Position numbers and translations under genes: made by a program | Part shown: positions 50,586 through 63,911 of the stretch, piece by piece | Layout of the letters: each line of letters begins with the position of its first letter | How positions within the stretch are numbered: the stretch's first letter is position 1 | Assembly: GCA_029945375.1 (NCBI GenBank) | Contig: CM057069.1 | Coordinates: 1-64,000 of the forward strand | Reading direction: 5' to 3' | DNA from: Agaricus subrufescens | Lineage: Eukaryota > Basidiomycota > Agaricomycetes > Agaricales > Agaricaceae | Length of the DNA stretch: 64,000 nucleotides | The notes under the pieces: generated by a model | The model's input: only the letters and a program-made list of their open reading frames with translations | The model's database searches: none | What the model was told of the DNA's origin: nothing

Positions 50586-51966
50586 TACGAGAACCTGTCG
50601 TCGAGAGCGATGACAATGAATGAAATGCTCTCAGAGGTTGGCTTTAAATAGTCTGACAGACTAGGAGAACAAAACGATATCATGCTTGCACATTGGTAGT
50701 GATGCCGTAGGGTATGTCGGCACCGGAGAAGCATATGTGTGCCGGTAATTCGACATCTCTCAAAGAGGAATCTCTGGTTTTCCAATCGGAACATCGCATT
50801 AGAGACGCGGAATCTCCGGAACTTGAAGCATATATTCTTCATCATCCCTCTTATTTGCATTCTAATGGTAAAAAAATTACTGGATACATTCTAATAAGAG
50901 TATACCTGTAGGCCATGATATGTCATAAACATAGAAAGTGGCGTTGGACTAGTGTATGTAAATCTAATTCTTATGCTTATTTGTATATATGAGTGAGATA
51001 TGAACATTTGACCGCGCTGGCATGACGTCTGTGAGGCACACTTCTGATTGTCTGTGGGGAAACAGGCGTTATCTCAGAGGTGCACCTACAAAGAAGTATT
51101 TCCATGTGGCTGAGGATCAATTCACGGGGACTCTATTGAGGGTATACCAGAAATTGATCCGAGGTTAGGTACGGAACCAGCTCACGACGGTCCGGTTTCG
51201 CTCCGAAATCTAATGCGGGAAACTGACCAGAAGGCAGGGAATGAAGCTTGGTGGACAAAAACTTCGAGAGGCAATTGTGAGTGAATACAGGCCAATGAAA
51301 ATTGCGTTACCTGTGACCCACGTGTTTATAACGAGAGTCGTATTTCGGCAGGATAAGGTCCGAAAATGCTTTTAGCTGCTTAGCTGCCGCAATGGAAGAA
51401 TTTCATCAACACCCCTGTCATGGGATTGTCTGGGCCGCCATTTAACTCCGAGGTTTTTGAGTAAGTGAGTTTTTGATGAAAGCAATTCAATAAGATCATC
51501 AGCTGGTGTATGTAGACGGAGAGCCTGATTATGCACCTTCACGCCCCTGACACACTTCATGTGGCAAGAGAAGACCTACAAGTATCTAAGTTTAAATTCC
51601 GTCGAGCCTTCTGGTCTTCTATTTCAGGAACCTAGGCTGATTCTTCGGAAGTTACTGCAGGGTCATATGGGGCATTCTATTGTCTAATGACCAAAGCCAA
51701 TGAATCCATCCCAGATTACTGCAGTCTAGGCCTTTACATAAAGATGTTTAGTAAACTATGGGTCGTATGGAGGTGTTTGAAACAAGGGGGGCTGGTGAAC
51801 CCTTCGACACTCAGTCGTTTGGTTCATAGCCACTGTTCCCTCTGCTTGGAGAGCCATGCTAAAATATGCCGTACAACCAGGCCTACTGATAGCGATTTGT
51901 TAGGAAAGACACGTTATGACAATACAGTGTCACATGTTCAACACAATCATACAAAGCTGGCCTAGC
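50586..51966. other. Promoter side of the AA9 gene and intergenic DNA
   Basis: About 1.4 kb without a supported gene. It lies upstream of the AA9 start and downstream of the TPR gene. No regulatory box is claimed. Confidence 0.5.
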
Positions 51967-53392
51967 TTAAATCTTCTGTATTCGGGTCAGATGGTCAGCA
52001 AGTCGCTTCATGTAAAGCCCCTCTACATCCTTCATCATTTTTGCGCTCTCTTCGTCTTCCACAAGAATCAACTCTCTCCAAGCCAGGAACTCCTCCTCGT
52101 TATTCGATAGGCCCTTACCATCAGTTTGTAGTTCTATCAGTCGATTTACGAGTCCGGCATCGCCTCGAAGGTCTGTTCGTAGGAGACCGCGTACGATCGC
52201 CTCTTTCGCTTTTTGTATATTCCCTAATCTCTGATGAGCGGAGGAAATACGTACGTATCTGTAACACAGGTGTAAGACAACGAGCGAATACAGCTATCAA
52301 GTGATGGATTGACCCTTTGGCGTAAGAAGGATTAGTAGAAACTGCGACTTCACCATCCTTCCATGCTTCATGAAGATCTTCCATATCAGCCGCCTCTCCG
52401 CCTGATGGTGTCAAATATGCGGCGGCACGATTCGCGGAACACACAGCCAATAACCTCTCAGCGTCTTGGTTCTTGGTCTGATTGGGATCCGAGCGAAAAG
52501 CGCTCATTAGTATGTTGATGGAATTCGTATATGCAAGAATGGCGCCATTGCGGTCCAGTTGGTTGAAAAGTTTGTTACCCTCGGCCTTGGAATCTTCGGC
52601 TCTCCTCATAGATATGTCGTACGAGAAAAGGGACCTGGAAGATGTCAGCTGCAGGTCCTCTGACTCAAAAGCCCAGCTGAATGGTCTGGGAAGCGTATTC
52701 AAGAATGGTTGGAGAGTCTGCGCATGGTGTCTGAGATTGTGCTGTATTATCAAGACACTAGGCAGACACGGTTCCTGACCCGGTAACGGTTTGGCCATAC
52801 AGCACCGGACGAAGCTGGGGGATTAGCTCTAAAGAAATTGAGAAAATGAATGGGGAAACATACTTCAACACCTCATCCGACCTAGGATTTAGCCGATACT
52901 TATCTACATAACGTGTCGCGTCGATCTTATCACCATACGTCATACATTCCAACATAAACCTGGCAGGTGTCCTCGAAGTACCGCCGTCCGTCAAATTTAT
53001 CAACTTGAACCACCAAGTTACATTGCTTTGTATTGGAAGGGCAGTGAAGTTGATGGTGGACCAGTCTACCGAATCACGGCGTCGTTGCTCAATCATTCTC
53101 GCGCCGTTTTGCAGAACATTGGTTAACTGAGGGTTCTTGCCTTCCATAAGGTATCTGTAAAAATGGATGGTTATCGCGAGGCTGCTGTAGGATTTTATAC
53201 GGCGAACAGACTTCATAAGAGCGTCAACGCCTATTTTTCCGGTTACCGGGTCTGGTTTGACCGATTTCATGATATCCTGGGACCGCAACCATGAGAATAA
53301 GCGCAAATCGATCAGAATTTGAGTCTAACATTAATGATTGGTTGATCTACACCTAAAGAGCGCAGTCGTTCTGCGATTCCTTCGTTGGCCAT
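51967..53392 (-). CDS. Tetratricopeptide-repeat protein
   Basis: MANEGIAERLRSLG starts at 53392. Later exons give LRLFSWLRSQDIMKSVKPDP, SYSSLAITIHFYRYLMEGKN and YVDKYRLNPRSDEVLKYVSP, a helical region I cannot name. A TPR unit then follows: AEDSKAEGNKLFNQLDRNGA, ILAYTNSINILMSAF, LLAVCSANRAAAYLTPSGG, WKDGEVAVSTNPSYAKG, and VRISSAHQRLGNIQKAKEAI. The C-terminus is helical (EEFLAWRELILVEDEESAKM) and ends LTRIQKI at 51967. The TPR part resembles the KEEGNKLF-type repeats of HSP-binding co-chaperones, which bind peptide tails. The partner is unknown. One exon border near 53330 and one near 52800 were only roughly placed. Confidence 0.75.
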
Positions 53393-54481
53393 GGTGGTAA
53401 TGGAATGAGATGCGTGTGGCGGAGCCTTTCCCGTTATGGGAGTTAATTGATGATTTGTTGATGTGTTAACATCTGATAAACGCTAATAGTAACCCTCCGG
53501 AAAAGCAGTTGGCGACACCATCAGGATTGGACTCCAAGGGCATAATGATACGAAAGGCAAAAGTATTAAGCTCGAGCTCGAGCTCAATTCGTCCTCAAGT
53601 CTGTATCTGTCACGCGACGAAGCTGATACAAGGCACATAATCCACTGTATAAAACAGCCTAGCCTTAATGCTTTAGTGATGTCATACTGATGTCTAAGTG
53701 GTGCTCTATCCGAGGACCAAGGAGACCCACATGATGTATCTACCCAAAAATCTCGTTTGTTCCTCAGAGAATGTTTCGTCAACAGGCTCACCGTATAACC
53801 GGTACATAATAAGGCATCGATATCTCTCAGTCAACGCCAAACTTCTTCTCCGGTCGTATTCCTCAGCACCTCTGCTTCAAAGTGAATGTGAAAAACACCC
53901 GTAATGCTATGCCGACTTTTGACTAGATATTACCATCGCTGACTTAGTGAAATGTTTTGTTGCAGTTTATAGCTTGGAGCCCGACATTCACGCTCGTTAC
54001 AGAGCCCCAAAAGCCCCACCAACGTTAACTTGTTCCCGTCACAGCATAACTTGAAACATGGGATGTCAGTGTGATACTGGAGCCAATGATTTATGTAAGG
54101 TGTAACGAAGCACATCGTTCACGGTGATGAACTGGTGCCGATCAGCGACAATGGCATAACTCTTTTTTTTCCACTGCTGACTCTTTGGCGTTCCGTTTGC
54201 GAGGACAGCACCGAAATGTTTCATGACAGAGGTTGTGTGATTGGAGAGTTATATGAATTATATTCAGCTGCTCCAGTGTTTCAAGGAGTCAAATGCTGTT
54301 CTAACGGCGTTGCTACATGCTTGAAAACAATGATGCTCCCAACTATTAGCGCATTTACTTGAGAGGCTTGCATGGTTCGCAGTAGAGTGGCTGGAGAATA
54401 AGAAGTATAAGAAGTGGCAAATTTCACGGGGTTTATCCAACAGACGGATCCTCCATCCTTCACGTCTACTCACCTTCAACA
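53393..54481. other. Intergenic region with a CTCGAG-type palindrome
   Basis: About 1.1 kb between divergent genes. A short self-complementary run, AGCTCGAGCTCGAGCTC, lies at about 53569-53585. No gene is supported. Confidence 0.55.
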
Positions 54482-54840
54482 ATGCGATCCTCTCTCACTA
54501 TTTTTGCTCTCATCGTTACGGCTGTTATCAGCGCCTTCGCTGGTCCCATCGAATCCGGTAGGTAGAATATCATATCTCAAGTCTCTCTTCTGACAACATC
54601 CACTTAGGGCATCTTGTCAAGCGAGGAGGGCCTGAAATTTGCACTGCAAACTTGGATGGCTCCGGGGAGACAGATCAGCAGGTCACTAAGGACTGCTGCG
54701 CTGCTGTTAAACAACAGGCATACTTCAACGAGGCGGAGAAACAGTGCCAGCCTTACGGCGGTCACCTGGGAAACAGCGTTGATACGGGTGCGATGGTTCA
54801 ATGCTGCTCGAGTCGTGGTCGTGGAAGTCGAGCCGTGTAA
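54482..54840 (+). CDS. Small secreted cysteine-rich protein with Kex2 site
   Basis: Exons 54482-54557 and 54608-54840 encode 102 residues. MRSSLTIFALIVTAVISAFA is a signal peptide. A short pro-segment ends in HLVKR, a Kex2-type dibasic site, so the mature protein would begin GGPEICTANLDG. It holds six Cys in the order C, CC, C, CC (EIC, KDCCAAV, EKQCQPYGG, VQCCSSRGR) and ends basic (RGRGSRAV). The CC pairs recall hydrophobins, but those have eight Cys and this has six, with no long hydrophobic stretches. Possible roles include a surface protein, a signalling peptide or an effector-like protein. No family was recognised. Confidence 0.8.
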
Positions 54841-55233
54841 TTTAGTATGCAATGCAGTGCATAAATTAGAGACCAGTAGTGTAATGGTTTCTCTGAATCG
54901 ATAGAGAGTTCCCACTAACAGAAATTTGACTCATTGTTCGTATGTATCCTGAGGAGACGCAACCTCTCCTTACAATTACCAATTGTTGTTCCAGCTTTGT
55001 TATTGAACCCGGCAGGCAGATATGCAGTGATAGAGTCTTAAGAACAAACTGACTGATTTCGAGGAAATGATTTTCTCGTGGGTTGATGACCCTAATTCCT
55101 AAAATAGAATAGTGGATTCATTTTGAATTCCCACATGCGGGGAGATTTTACAACAGTATCCTTCTGCTTGCTGGCGATGGTACTTGGCGCGTAAATGTTT
55201 TGAATTCCTGTTTACTCGAATCTCCGACACGGT
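54841..55233. other. Intergenic region
   Basis: About 390 bp between the small secreted protein and the next plus-strand gene. No feature seen. Confidence 0.55.
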
Positions 55234-58200
55234 ATGGCGTCCTGCCATCCTTCTTATTCCTCCTTGTCAAGTTCACCCTCATCCATACCGAAACGGACCC
55301 ATTTCCCTTCCTTTGCTGGCAGAAAGCCAAGCGGTGGCTCTAGAAGCGCGACAGGAGCCAGCCCTACAAGTCTACCGGTGCCGAAAAGCAATATAAAATC
55401 CCCCCCTGCAATTGCAGTCGCTGCGTCACCGAGCACTCTCGACCAACACCATACCCATGGCACCGACACAAACTATACACACGCGTCTAACTCGAATACA
55501 CAACAATCAGGCAGTTCAACGGGATCGGGTATCCCCTCATTTCGCTCCTTACGCTCGTTACTACCGTTCAGCAATGCATTCAAACATCAACAACCACATC
55601 CGCAGACGGCTCCAGAACACAGTACCCCTTCGAAGGGTCATTTCGCTGGATTTGGGTCGATGCGGAGGTCGATGAATTTGACCAGAGATAAAGAGAAAGA
55701 AACTCGTAGAGAAAGGAAGATGTCTCTTGCGAGCGACTTGCCATTCATAACCATTGAATGCAAACTCCCCGAAAGAGCCGACGATGTCCCAGACGGGCAA
55801 CTCAGGAGGTCCATGTCGCTTCCTGGTATGGAGCCCCCAGGTCGTCTGGATCTGGAGAAGCCTCTCCCTAGTATCTCTTCAGACAACTTCACGAGTAATA
55901 CCGATAGTCAGGACGGACTCCTAGGTGTGCAATTTCATTACTTTCTTTCTTGAGCGCTACATCTAAATGACACCTTTTCCAGCTGATGAATTGTTACATA
56001 CGCCACCTCCTGGACCTCTTGTTCCTGCTGAGCTGTCAACAATCATCGAAGCTGACAGCTCAGGAATATCGAAACACATACCGTCACATTCTCCTTTTAC
56101 GGATTCCTCATCATCTCTCCCATCATCACCCCATCGAGTTCCCGAACAAGATACGATACGTCGACCAATGTTATCGAATCAACTTATTACGCCTTCAACG
56201 CCCTCGTCCCCCAACTCAACTTTATCTGCAAACGCCAAATTTCCACTCACTCATTCTCCCCAGGACTTTGCCACAACAGGAGAAGCGGATGTCGATTTGG
56301 ATTTGGAATTGTCTACGTCACAACTGGCTTCTCAAATCCAGGATGCTATGGCTCGAACATCGTGGTCCAGTAGTGATGGCCCTGTCACAATTGACGCTGA
56401 CAATAGTTTCGTTCAGCAAGACCACTCAGACGTTGAAAAGGACGAAATAAACATCAGTCTCTTTGTACAGGCCGGCTCCGCCTCTCCTTCTCCTTCCCCC
56501 TCCACGCCCTCCTTTCCTCCTGGGCCATCAGGTGACGATGATACACCACATATCCACCAGTCTTTTTCGAGTGCTGTCAATCCCAACGAACTGTGCTCTT
56601 CGTCTACTGTTCATGGCGAACAAAACATATCATTAGATCTCGAATCTCTGGATTCGGACTTAAGGGACGCTGTTACAAGGCGGCCGCATCAATCACATGT
56701 ATCACCAACACACTCCTCGACCTCTGGGTGCACTGTGACCCTTCCCTCACCGCAATCACATCGTTTCTCCCCTGTCACCCAACGACAGTCACCGGCTTCA
56801 TGCTCTCAATCGGCCTCCGCTGGCACTGTACCTTCGACTTTCACGAAACGCGATCCTCTGAGTAGCAGTATACCACACTCTAAGAGACGTGTCGCGTCAT
56901 CATTCCTTCCTCGCCTTCGCTCTCCACCTCCTTCCACAGTTGTACATTCAGCTCCTTCGTCGGCCAAAAACTCATCATCGCCCCAGAAGGTGGCCATTGA
57001 ACGTATTCGGAATACGGATCATGCATCGAGCCCCAAGTCTCCTGTATTTGTTGCCCCTCGGCCAAATGGGTCAGCAGATCCAGCCAGTAATCCGGTTGGG
57101 AACGTTCGAAGTAATTTGACGACCTCTACACCCGCTAAAGTGACAGCTAAAAAGAGCGTTGCTCAGAAGGGCCACACGAGGGTCTCATCAGTTCCCGTTA
57201 TGAGCAGGGAAAACCTGAAGGATAACGCCGAGTACGTGAAAACTGAGAAGACACTGGGTCCAGAAGTCAAGATTATCGAAGTTAGCTGTAAGCCTCCTTT
57301 CCTTCTAAGTTTTTCTTGGCCTGAAATTTATGCCTTTTTTTTCCTTCGAAGCTGAGCTGGACGGTGATCGTGCGGCACAATGGAGAGATGATAAGGACAA
57401 GTTGAGTGTAGTACGGTTGTCCTCGCGAGACGGTTTACACCGTGAAGGTGCTCCTGTCGTTAAATCCGAACCTGACGAGGACGAGGATGCAAGAATGCTT
57501 GGATCGCCTTTCCAAGCTTCTACTGAATGCGCCCTGCTGGGAAACGGTGAGTATTAATGGAACTATATAGGGATGAAATACTGATAAATCTAGGTGTAGG
57601 GTGTTCATATTCGCCTTCTAACTCTCCAGTTCCGTCGCCGACGCTTCTTCCTCCTTCAGCTTTCCAAAAAGTTACAACCCCTAAACTGAACAATCGCTTG
57701 TCCATCACTGACGACAGCTCGTCCAGTCCGACTGATTTTATCACTTGTTCAAGTTCAAGTTCCTACCCGCCAACACAATGTCTCGCCCCTCCCTCACTCC
57801 TTCCCTCTAGTGATCCTACGGACTATGTAAACTCCTATGAGAACTCACCTTCAACCCCAGGTGGAAGAATCAAGCGACATGTCCAGGCCCTTCCTGCGTT
57901 ATTCTGTGACAATAGCGAGCGGAATGAAGGTTCTAGAGAAGAGACTCGAGAGCTTGTAATATTGACAGATAAGCAACCATCACCTCTCAGGAGTGTTTTC
58001 AGGGTCAACAAGTATGGGGACGACGAAACGAGCGGTGGGAGACTATCCATAGACGAGACAACAGTCGTTCGATCTGCTCGACACTCAGAAGATTCAAGTC
58101 GACCCTCGCTGGATTCTTATCCTGGTTCTTCCTCGACATCGAGAAGATCATTTGAGCCAAGTTATCTTGGTTCTAGTGAATCTTCGACCTCTAGACCTCC

Positions 58201-59986
58201 TGCGAAGTTGAGAGACCGAGAAAGTTTGTTCGGAAGGATCCGGAAGAGGAGCGTGGGCCCCCGAGAATGTTCAGGTGAAGAACGCCCTCCACGGGATTTA
58301 CTAAGCCCTGCTCCCCATGTTGGCAACATGAGTAGTGCGGCAATTAGCGCGAGGGAAAGGCTTGCACGTGCAAGATATGGGGACCTTGGAAGTAGTTCAA
58401 GGCCGTGGAGTAGCATGTCCTTGCGGAGTGGGAGACCTGAGAGTCTGTTCGGTGGAGGGGGTAGGAAGAGAGCTGGGGAATCATCGTCTGTGATCTACAC
58501 GGGAGAGAGAGATAGAAGTCCCAATGGGATCGAGAGAAGTTCTAGTGAACGTGCTGTGGAAAGGGAGAGAGACGTCACTGTGTATAGGGAGCGGAGTGGA
58601 AGTGCATCTGCTTTGGGAGGGGGCATTGGAACATTGGGGAGATATGCTTCACTGCGAACTGCTTCGGAATACAATTTCGGTGCTATGGGCAGTTCGATGA
58701 TCGATTTGGTTTCCCAACGACAACACCCGACAAGAGCATATTCACGTATGTCAGTTTCAGAATCCGGCGGTGGAAGTGGGCACGGAAGGAGAGACAGTGT
58801 GACATATTCGGCAACTGGACATGGGTTGATGGAGAGTCCAATATCTGCAGTTTCAACCAATGTCACTGGGAGCGCTCGTGATACGACAAGAAGTACTTCT
58901 ACAGGTGCAACAAGTGTCTCTCAGTCCCCACGTGGCAACACACGAGAAAGAGAAGAGCTCCGAGAACTCAGAGACAAACACGCACTTGAAACCGGTGCTT
59001 TACTCAGTGCACTTTCGGACTCTCAGAGGACGTGTAGAGTGTTAAGAGAGGAGAATGGAGAATTAAGGGAGAGGATGAACGAGCTTGAGAGGGAGAACGA
59101 GAGGCTAAAGATTATAGTGGATGAAAGTGAGCAAGAGATTGAGAGGTTGAAAGTACTTCGTGAGCAGGACAGGGAACGCAGATGGTTCAAGGAGAGGGAA
59201 ATCGGCGACAGGAGAGCGGGATTGGGTATTGGCATCGGAAATGGCACTATTGCAAGTTGGAGGAGCTCCACCGCACAAGGAGATTTCACTCTTGGACCCC
59301 GTGCGTTCATTCGTCAAAAGGAGCTCAACAGCTTTAGTGGTAGCGACGAATCGCAGCTGACAAAGAGGCATTCTCGGTCAAAATTAGACAACGTCTTATT
59401 TTCTCGCGAGGCAGAACGCAATTGTTCTCCCGAACAGGAGTTATCGTCCCCTGAAATGCACTTGGAAAATCAAGCTCAATTTTCGAATCGACTACTCGAC
59501 GAGGATCCTATCGTATCCACTGCTCAAGAAGGCAGTCCCGATGGCGTGCCCGTTTTGTCGCCTTCAATATCGAGTGCTCCATCTCAATCAACGGTGCACA
59601 ACCGTCGTCCCAGCACGAGTTCATCGATTTTTCCCGTTCCACCACCAAACATGACCATGCTTCTTGATGACGAAAGCGCCATGTTCCATCTGTCGATCAG
59701 TAGACGAAATAGCGCCGAAATCAATTCTCTCCATTCATTCAAGCTCCCCCCTAATGGATCGTCGGTTTTACCTATTCATCCTTCTCGAAGAGAAGAACTG
59801 CACACATCGAGCTCACATGCACCCTCGAATGTGAGCATATCACCAGAGAATTTATCAATGCTCACGAGTGGTACGGGAAGCCCGGGAAGTCTATTTTTGA
59901 GACCGGAGCACGAAATGATGCTTGAAGAGATGGAGAGTCTGGATTTGAGTCGTTATCGTGATGAAGTAGAAGGAAACGAACTGTGA
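55234..59986 (+). CDS. Large Ser-rich, coiled-coil protein of unknown function
   Basis: Start MASCHPSYSSLSSSPSSIPK at 55234. Exons continue through GSGIPSFRSLRSLLPFSN, then (after an intron ending near 55981) ADELLHTPPPGPLVPAELST, a long Ser/Pro-rich segment, a small exon (ELDGDRAAQWRDDKDKLSVV) and a 2.4-kb last exon. The predicted length is about 1,530 residues. The middle is disordered. The last exon has basic/Ser-rich SRRSFEPSYLGSSES, then a coiled coil of about 95 residues (59000-59200: REELRELRDKHALETGALLS to ESEQEIERLKVLREQDRERR). The C-terminus is acidic, EEMESLDLSRYRDEVEGNEL. No enzyme motif. The single strong coiled coil between disordered arms suggests a scaffold, for example at the cytoskeleton or cell tips, but nothing proves that. 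Confidence 0.78.
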
Positions 59987-60438
59987 ACGCGCACACAATT
60001 GCAAGTCTATCTCATTACTATCTTTTGTTATTTATATGTATAACAGTTCTATTTTGGTCTTCCATTCTGCGGACCCTTGCCTAGGCTTTTGTTTTTTGTT
60101 TCTATTTTTCTTTAGTTCTGGTCGCCATTGTTTTCGTTTGTGCTCGCGCTTTGGAAGGATACACCTACCATTCTTCGGTCAGGCCACTTATATTATACTA
60201 CGAACTGCCTACCGTACACTATTCGGCTGCTCGCTGTTGCTTCGTTCTTGTAGATATATACTAGGTTCTATCAATGAATATATAAGGGTTAGACTCCATG
60301 GCTTCATGCACTATACACAGGACCAAATACTATGTTGATCTCCTCCCCCATGTCTCGGCGGAGCCATCCCGAGCCCCACAGGTCTGACTATCACAAAAAT
60401 GCACCTCTCATCTTAGCGCATTGCACCCACTGCGAAGA
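59987..60438. other. Intergenic region, T-rich
   Basis: About 450 bp with T-rich sequence (60088-60115), probably the 3' untranslated region of the preceding gene and the promoter of the next. Short frames here are not supported. Confidence 0.5.
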
Positions 60439-63400
60439 ATGGCCAGCTTACCGCATACGCCCCCGTCGAGCACGTCCGCAAGCTCGTACCAGCGTCTTGG
60501 TCCACTTTTTGCTGGGGTAAGCATTTTTGACGCGCTAGCCCAAAAGCAATGCTAATTGGCTTGGAATGCATAGTCCAACAGTGATACTGGAGCCCGTTTT
60601 GCGAATAGGGAGAATACCCCACCTCCAAGTGCTGTTCATCATTCCCTCCATCCTGGACGGGACATTGTTACCGGTTCTGGTTCCCCTGATCGTTCGCAGC
60701 AGCGAGCCCAAGCTCCTTCAAAACGGCACGCTTTTGAAGAAGTAGATGATCATCTACAAGGAGGTCAAACTCCCTCAAACAGGCAAGCTTCGGAGGAAGT
60801 AGAACAACTTCCACCTGGTGCATTTCCTAGTGAAGCGGAAGAAAGCAAAACCTATACTGGAGAAGAGGTCAAGAACGTTGTCGACGTCATCCGGGATTAT
60901 GCTAAAACGCGTCTTCCGGCCGCCCTGGGGATCTACGTCGGCGGTATGTATCCTGTAGCTCTTTGTATGTCATTTCAACTGACGAACTATCATAGGTACG
61001 AAAGAGGAAGGTCATAGCGAAAAACCTGGTTAGTTTCCATCTCTCCTAATGTTCCATCTAACTTCGACATGCAGGTTCTCTAGCTACTTCAGGTGAAGCT
61101 TCCACTGTGTTTCCTGAAGAACACGAACCCGCAGTCGAAGGACAAACGAGCTCCCCAGGAGCTCATAGTGCCTCTCACAATACGAACCCATTCCGTGACC
61201 CCGAATTCATGCAAGCACATGGTTCTCGTGCTTTTCAAAATTCTGACGTTGGTAAAGGTACATTCAAAGTCCTCCTATCTCTACTTTTCCTAATACAAGA
61301 GCTCGACAGGAGATCCTATGTCTGAAGTATCTAGGATGCGAACGACTTCAACAGGAGTTCATCCTACATCTACTCGCCCAGTTGGCTACACCGACGAGCC
61401 CTCTGCCTGGACTTCTCCTTACGCCGACACTTCAGTGCCTCCTGTTCGTACCTATGACGTGGTTCGTGACACTTCGACTAGCCAATCCCAAGACGTGTCT
61501 AGTGGATTTGGCGGAAGCATTGGCACAGCACCACCCGACGACCCTGTCACAACCGCTCGGGCAGTTCCATTCATCGCAGAACCCCCTCTTGTAGCTTATC
61601 CAAACACTCCGAAGAGCTCGGCACCGACGGAAAAAGAAACTGGGCAAAATCAAGCTAGGCCCTCAAGCGAAGCTCCTATTGTCCCTTCTGTTTATGAGGA
61701 TCAACATGAGGGCGCCTCCTCTCTCGGAACACCTACCATATCCGATCAAGAGCAAAATGTGATACGGGACGAGAGAGTTGAAAAGAACGGGGTCAAAGAA
61801 TCGCAGGGCGAGAGCAAACATAAACCGAAAGGACTCCTTTCCAAGTTAAACAAGCTGTTTCGTAAGTCCGTTGACTAGTCTCGGGCACTGGACCGTGCTA
61901 ACTTGAGAAAAGATGGTAAATCTGCGAAGTCTTCAAAAGAACCACCGCCAGCGAAACGTTCAGGCTCACCTCAAAGACAAAGCGACATAGGCCAAGCTCC
62001 TACTGCTGCGGGTGCAGGCTCCGGCGGGGAAGTCGCAGCTTCTGATACACGTAGTGGGGATCTCACCCCGCCATCCGATACTCTTTCGTCTATCTCACAG
62101 AAAACAGCCGGCACGCGCCCTGTCCGCATTGCAGTGGCTCCTAGGGCTGAAAAGGTTCATTCTCAGTCGACCAACTTAAGCCAGCACCCTCACCTCGATG
62201 TGATTCCGAAAAATGTTCCGGAACACTTTGAGGAAACTATTGGGCCTCTCCCGCTTCATGTGGCAATGAGGGGTAAGAGAGAGTTACCGACGAAGGAGAA
62301 ACCGGGTGGGTCGAGGGTTGGAGTGGGATCATTACCTGGACGAAGCGATGAAGTTGGTGTTGCTAGACTCCCTGATGAAAGAAACGGTGTCATGGGTATG
62401 GTATTCTAATGTCTCATTTATATCATTCTGACACAGGCAACTAGTTGCGTTGCAGAACAGAGCTCATGACGAACGTCAACCTCAAAACAATAATCGCCAG
62501 GGTGTCGCGGGCACCGACGCTGGAGCATCGACTTCTCAAGGTTTAACTATTCCGTTGTATAGCGTAAAACATCTATTGACCTGTAATACCTAGACCACCA
62601 ACGTCTGTCTATGCTCGACAACACCTCTCCCACATCAATCTCGTTCAACGGCGCAGAACAGGTCCCCGAGCCACGCAGCGGGTTTTTCTCAGAATTCTTT
62701 AGCGACGCTGAGGAAATCTTGCGAGATATTGGGGACGTCGCTTGGTATTATGTCCCTGGTTTTGGTAGCTCATCAGGTACGGTTTTGACTCGTTTTCCTT
62801 GTTTATTTGTTTTTTTACGTTGTCATAGGCTCAGTAGAGCGCCAGCCAATCCCGATCACTCAGTCTCCGGAGGAACAAAGCTCGGCTTCGCTATCTCCCT
62901 CGCCTGTTGCCGCTGCGACACCTACTCGCGAGCCTCCGTCTTCCCCGGCGACCGGGATCCAGGGAGATGCTCGACAAGCCAGTATCGATGGCTCGCAAGC
63001 CGGCTGTGACTTGCCCAGCTCTGTGGGTCGCGCGTCTGCCATACCTCTACCGGCGAGGGGACCACGGGCGGAGGCTCAGCTGTTAACGCCGGTGCAGTCC
63101 CGTTCCGATCCACTCGCGACGCCTAGGGATCGATCGTCACACCCCTCCCGTTCATCTTCAGCAGAAGAAGTTGGCAATGAGGTCTTCATAGTTGGACCAC
63201 CGAGCACGCGAGAACGGATTTCTGGGAAACAGGAATACATTGCATCTCAACTTGGGCGTGAGTACGTTAAGTCTCCTCCGAGTGCCGAAGATCATGCGAG
63301 TGTTGGAGCTGCGGGGTCTCTCCCTGGGTACCCGACGGAAGCGGGGTTGAGGGCTTTGATTGGAGAACGAGTGTATGATGATCAAATGCGTGCGACTGGT

Positions 63401-63717
63401 GGTATGTTATTTATTGTCTCTTGAACCCGTGTTGATTGATTCGTGTAGCAGCGGAACCGGAGGAGACGACGAGTTCCGTATTGACGAATCCGCTAGAAGT
63501 ACCTGGGGAAAAGTCCCCTGCCAATGAGACGCCTATTGAGAACCGACCAGTGTCGCGCGGAAACCAGGCCGAACGCCTGTCCCCTGCCGACTCGCTTCCA
63601 TCAGCCCCTGCTTCAACTGCCCATGGAGGTGCCGCTATAGGTTTGGATGTCGCAAGTCTGGGGGCCCCTGTTGGGGAGGTGTGTATTGATGTCGCTGCTA
63701 CGAATTCGCAAAGTTGA
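60439..63717 (+). CDS. Low-complexity Ser/Pro/Glu-rich protein of unknown function
   Basis: The start is the ATG of MASLPHTPPSSTSASSYQRL (60439). Exons then join in phase: SNSDTGARFANRENTPP, EEVKNVVDVIRDYAKTRLPA (a likely helix), GTKEEGHSEKPG, SLATSGEASTVFPEEHE, SEVSRMRTTSTGVHPTS, KGLLSKLNKLFH, GKSAKSSKEPPPAKRSG, HVAMRGKRELPTKEKPG, QRLSMLDNTSPTSISF, RSGFFSEFFSDAEEILRDIG, then SVERQPIPITQSPEEQ and AAEPEETTSSVLTNPLE, to a stop at 63717. The predicted length is about 900 residues, almost all disordered. A few short hydrophobic or helical pieces are the only likely conserved parts. I recognise no family. It is followed by the tRNA gene on the opposite strand. Confidence 0.7.
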
Positions 63718-63804
63718 CCTACCCTTGCAGAAAAAAAAACACGTTTTGTCTAAATCTCACAACTAAAGCTGTATTTGATAATACCTGTAATAAGTAGTGT
63801 ATGC

Positions 63805-63810
63805 AAAAAA
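63805..63810 (-). terminator. RNA polymerase III T6 terminator
   Basis: Six T residues on the minus strand, 11 nt past the 3' end of the tRNA gene, a normal Pol III stop. Confidence 0.75.
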
Positions 63811-63821
63811 TCATTTTCAAT

Positions 63822-63911
63822 AGCCCACCGCGAGGGTCGAACTCGCAGCCTTCAGATTCCGTGCCCGGTAGCCTAAGAGTCTGACGCTCTATCCGATTGA
63901 GCTAGGCGGGC
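63822..63911 (-). tRNA. tRNA-Lys(CUU) with intron
   Basis: The minus strand reads GCCCGCCTAGCTCAATCGGA at the 5' end, with TAGCTCAATCGG as A box. The acceptor arms GCCCGCC and GGTGGGC pair (one G-U). The anticodon stem CAGA/TCTG encloses CTCTTA|A. A 16-nt intron (GGCTACCGGGCACGGA) interrupts the loop one base 3' of the anticodon, the canonical position 37/38. The T arm GCGAGTTCGACCCTCGC is regular and holds the B box. The anticodon CTT decodes AAG (Lys). The base after the acceptor stem is U. Confidence 0.93.

Noticed and set aside
53569..53585. CTCGAG/GAGCTC palindromic run as regulatory site
   Set aside because: It is a simple self-complementary repeat without conservation evidence.
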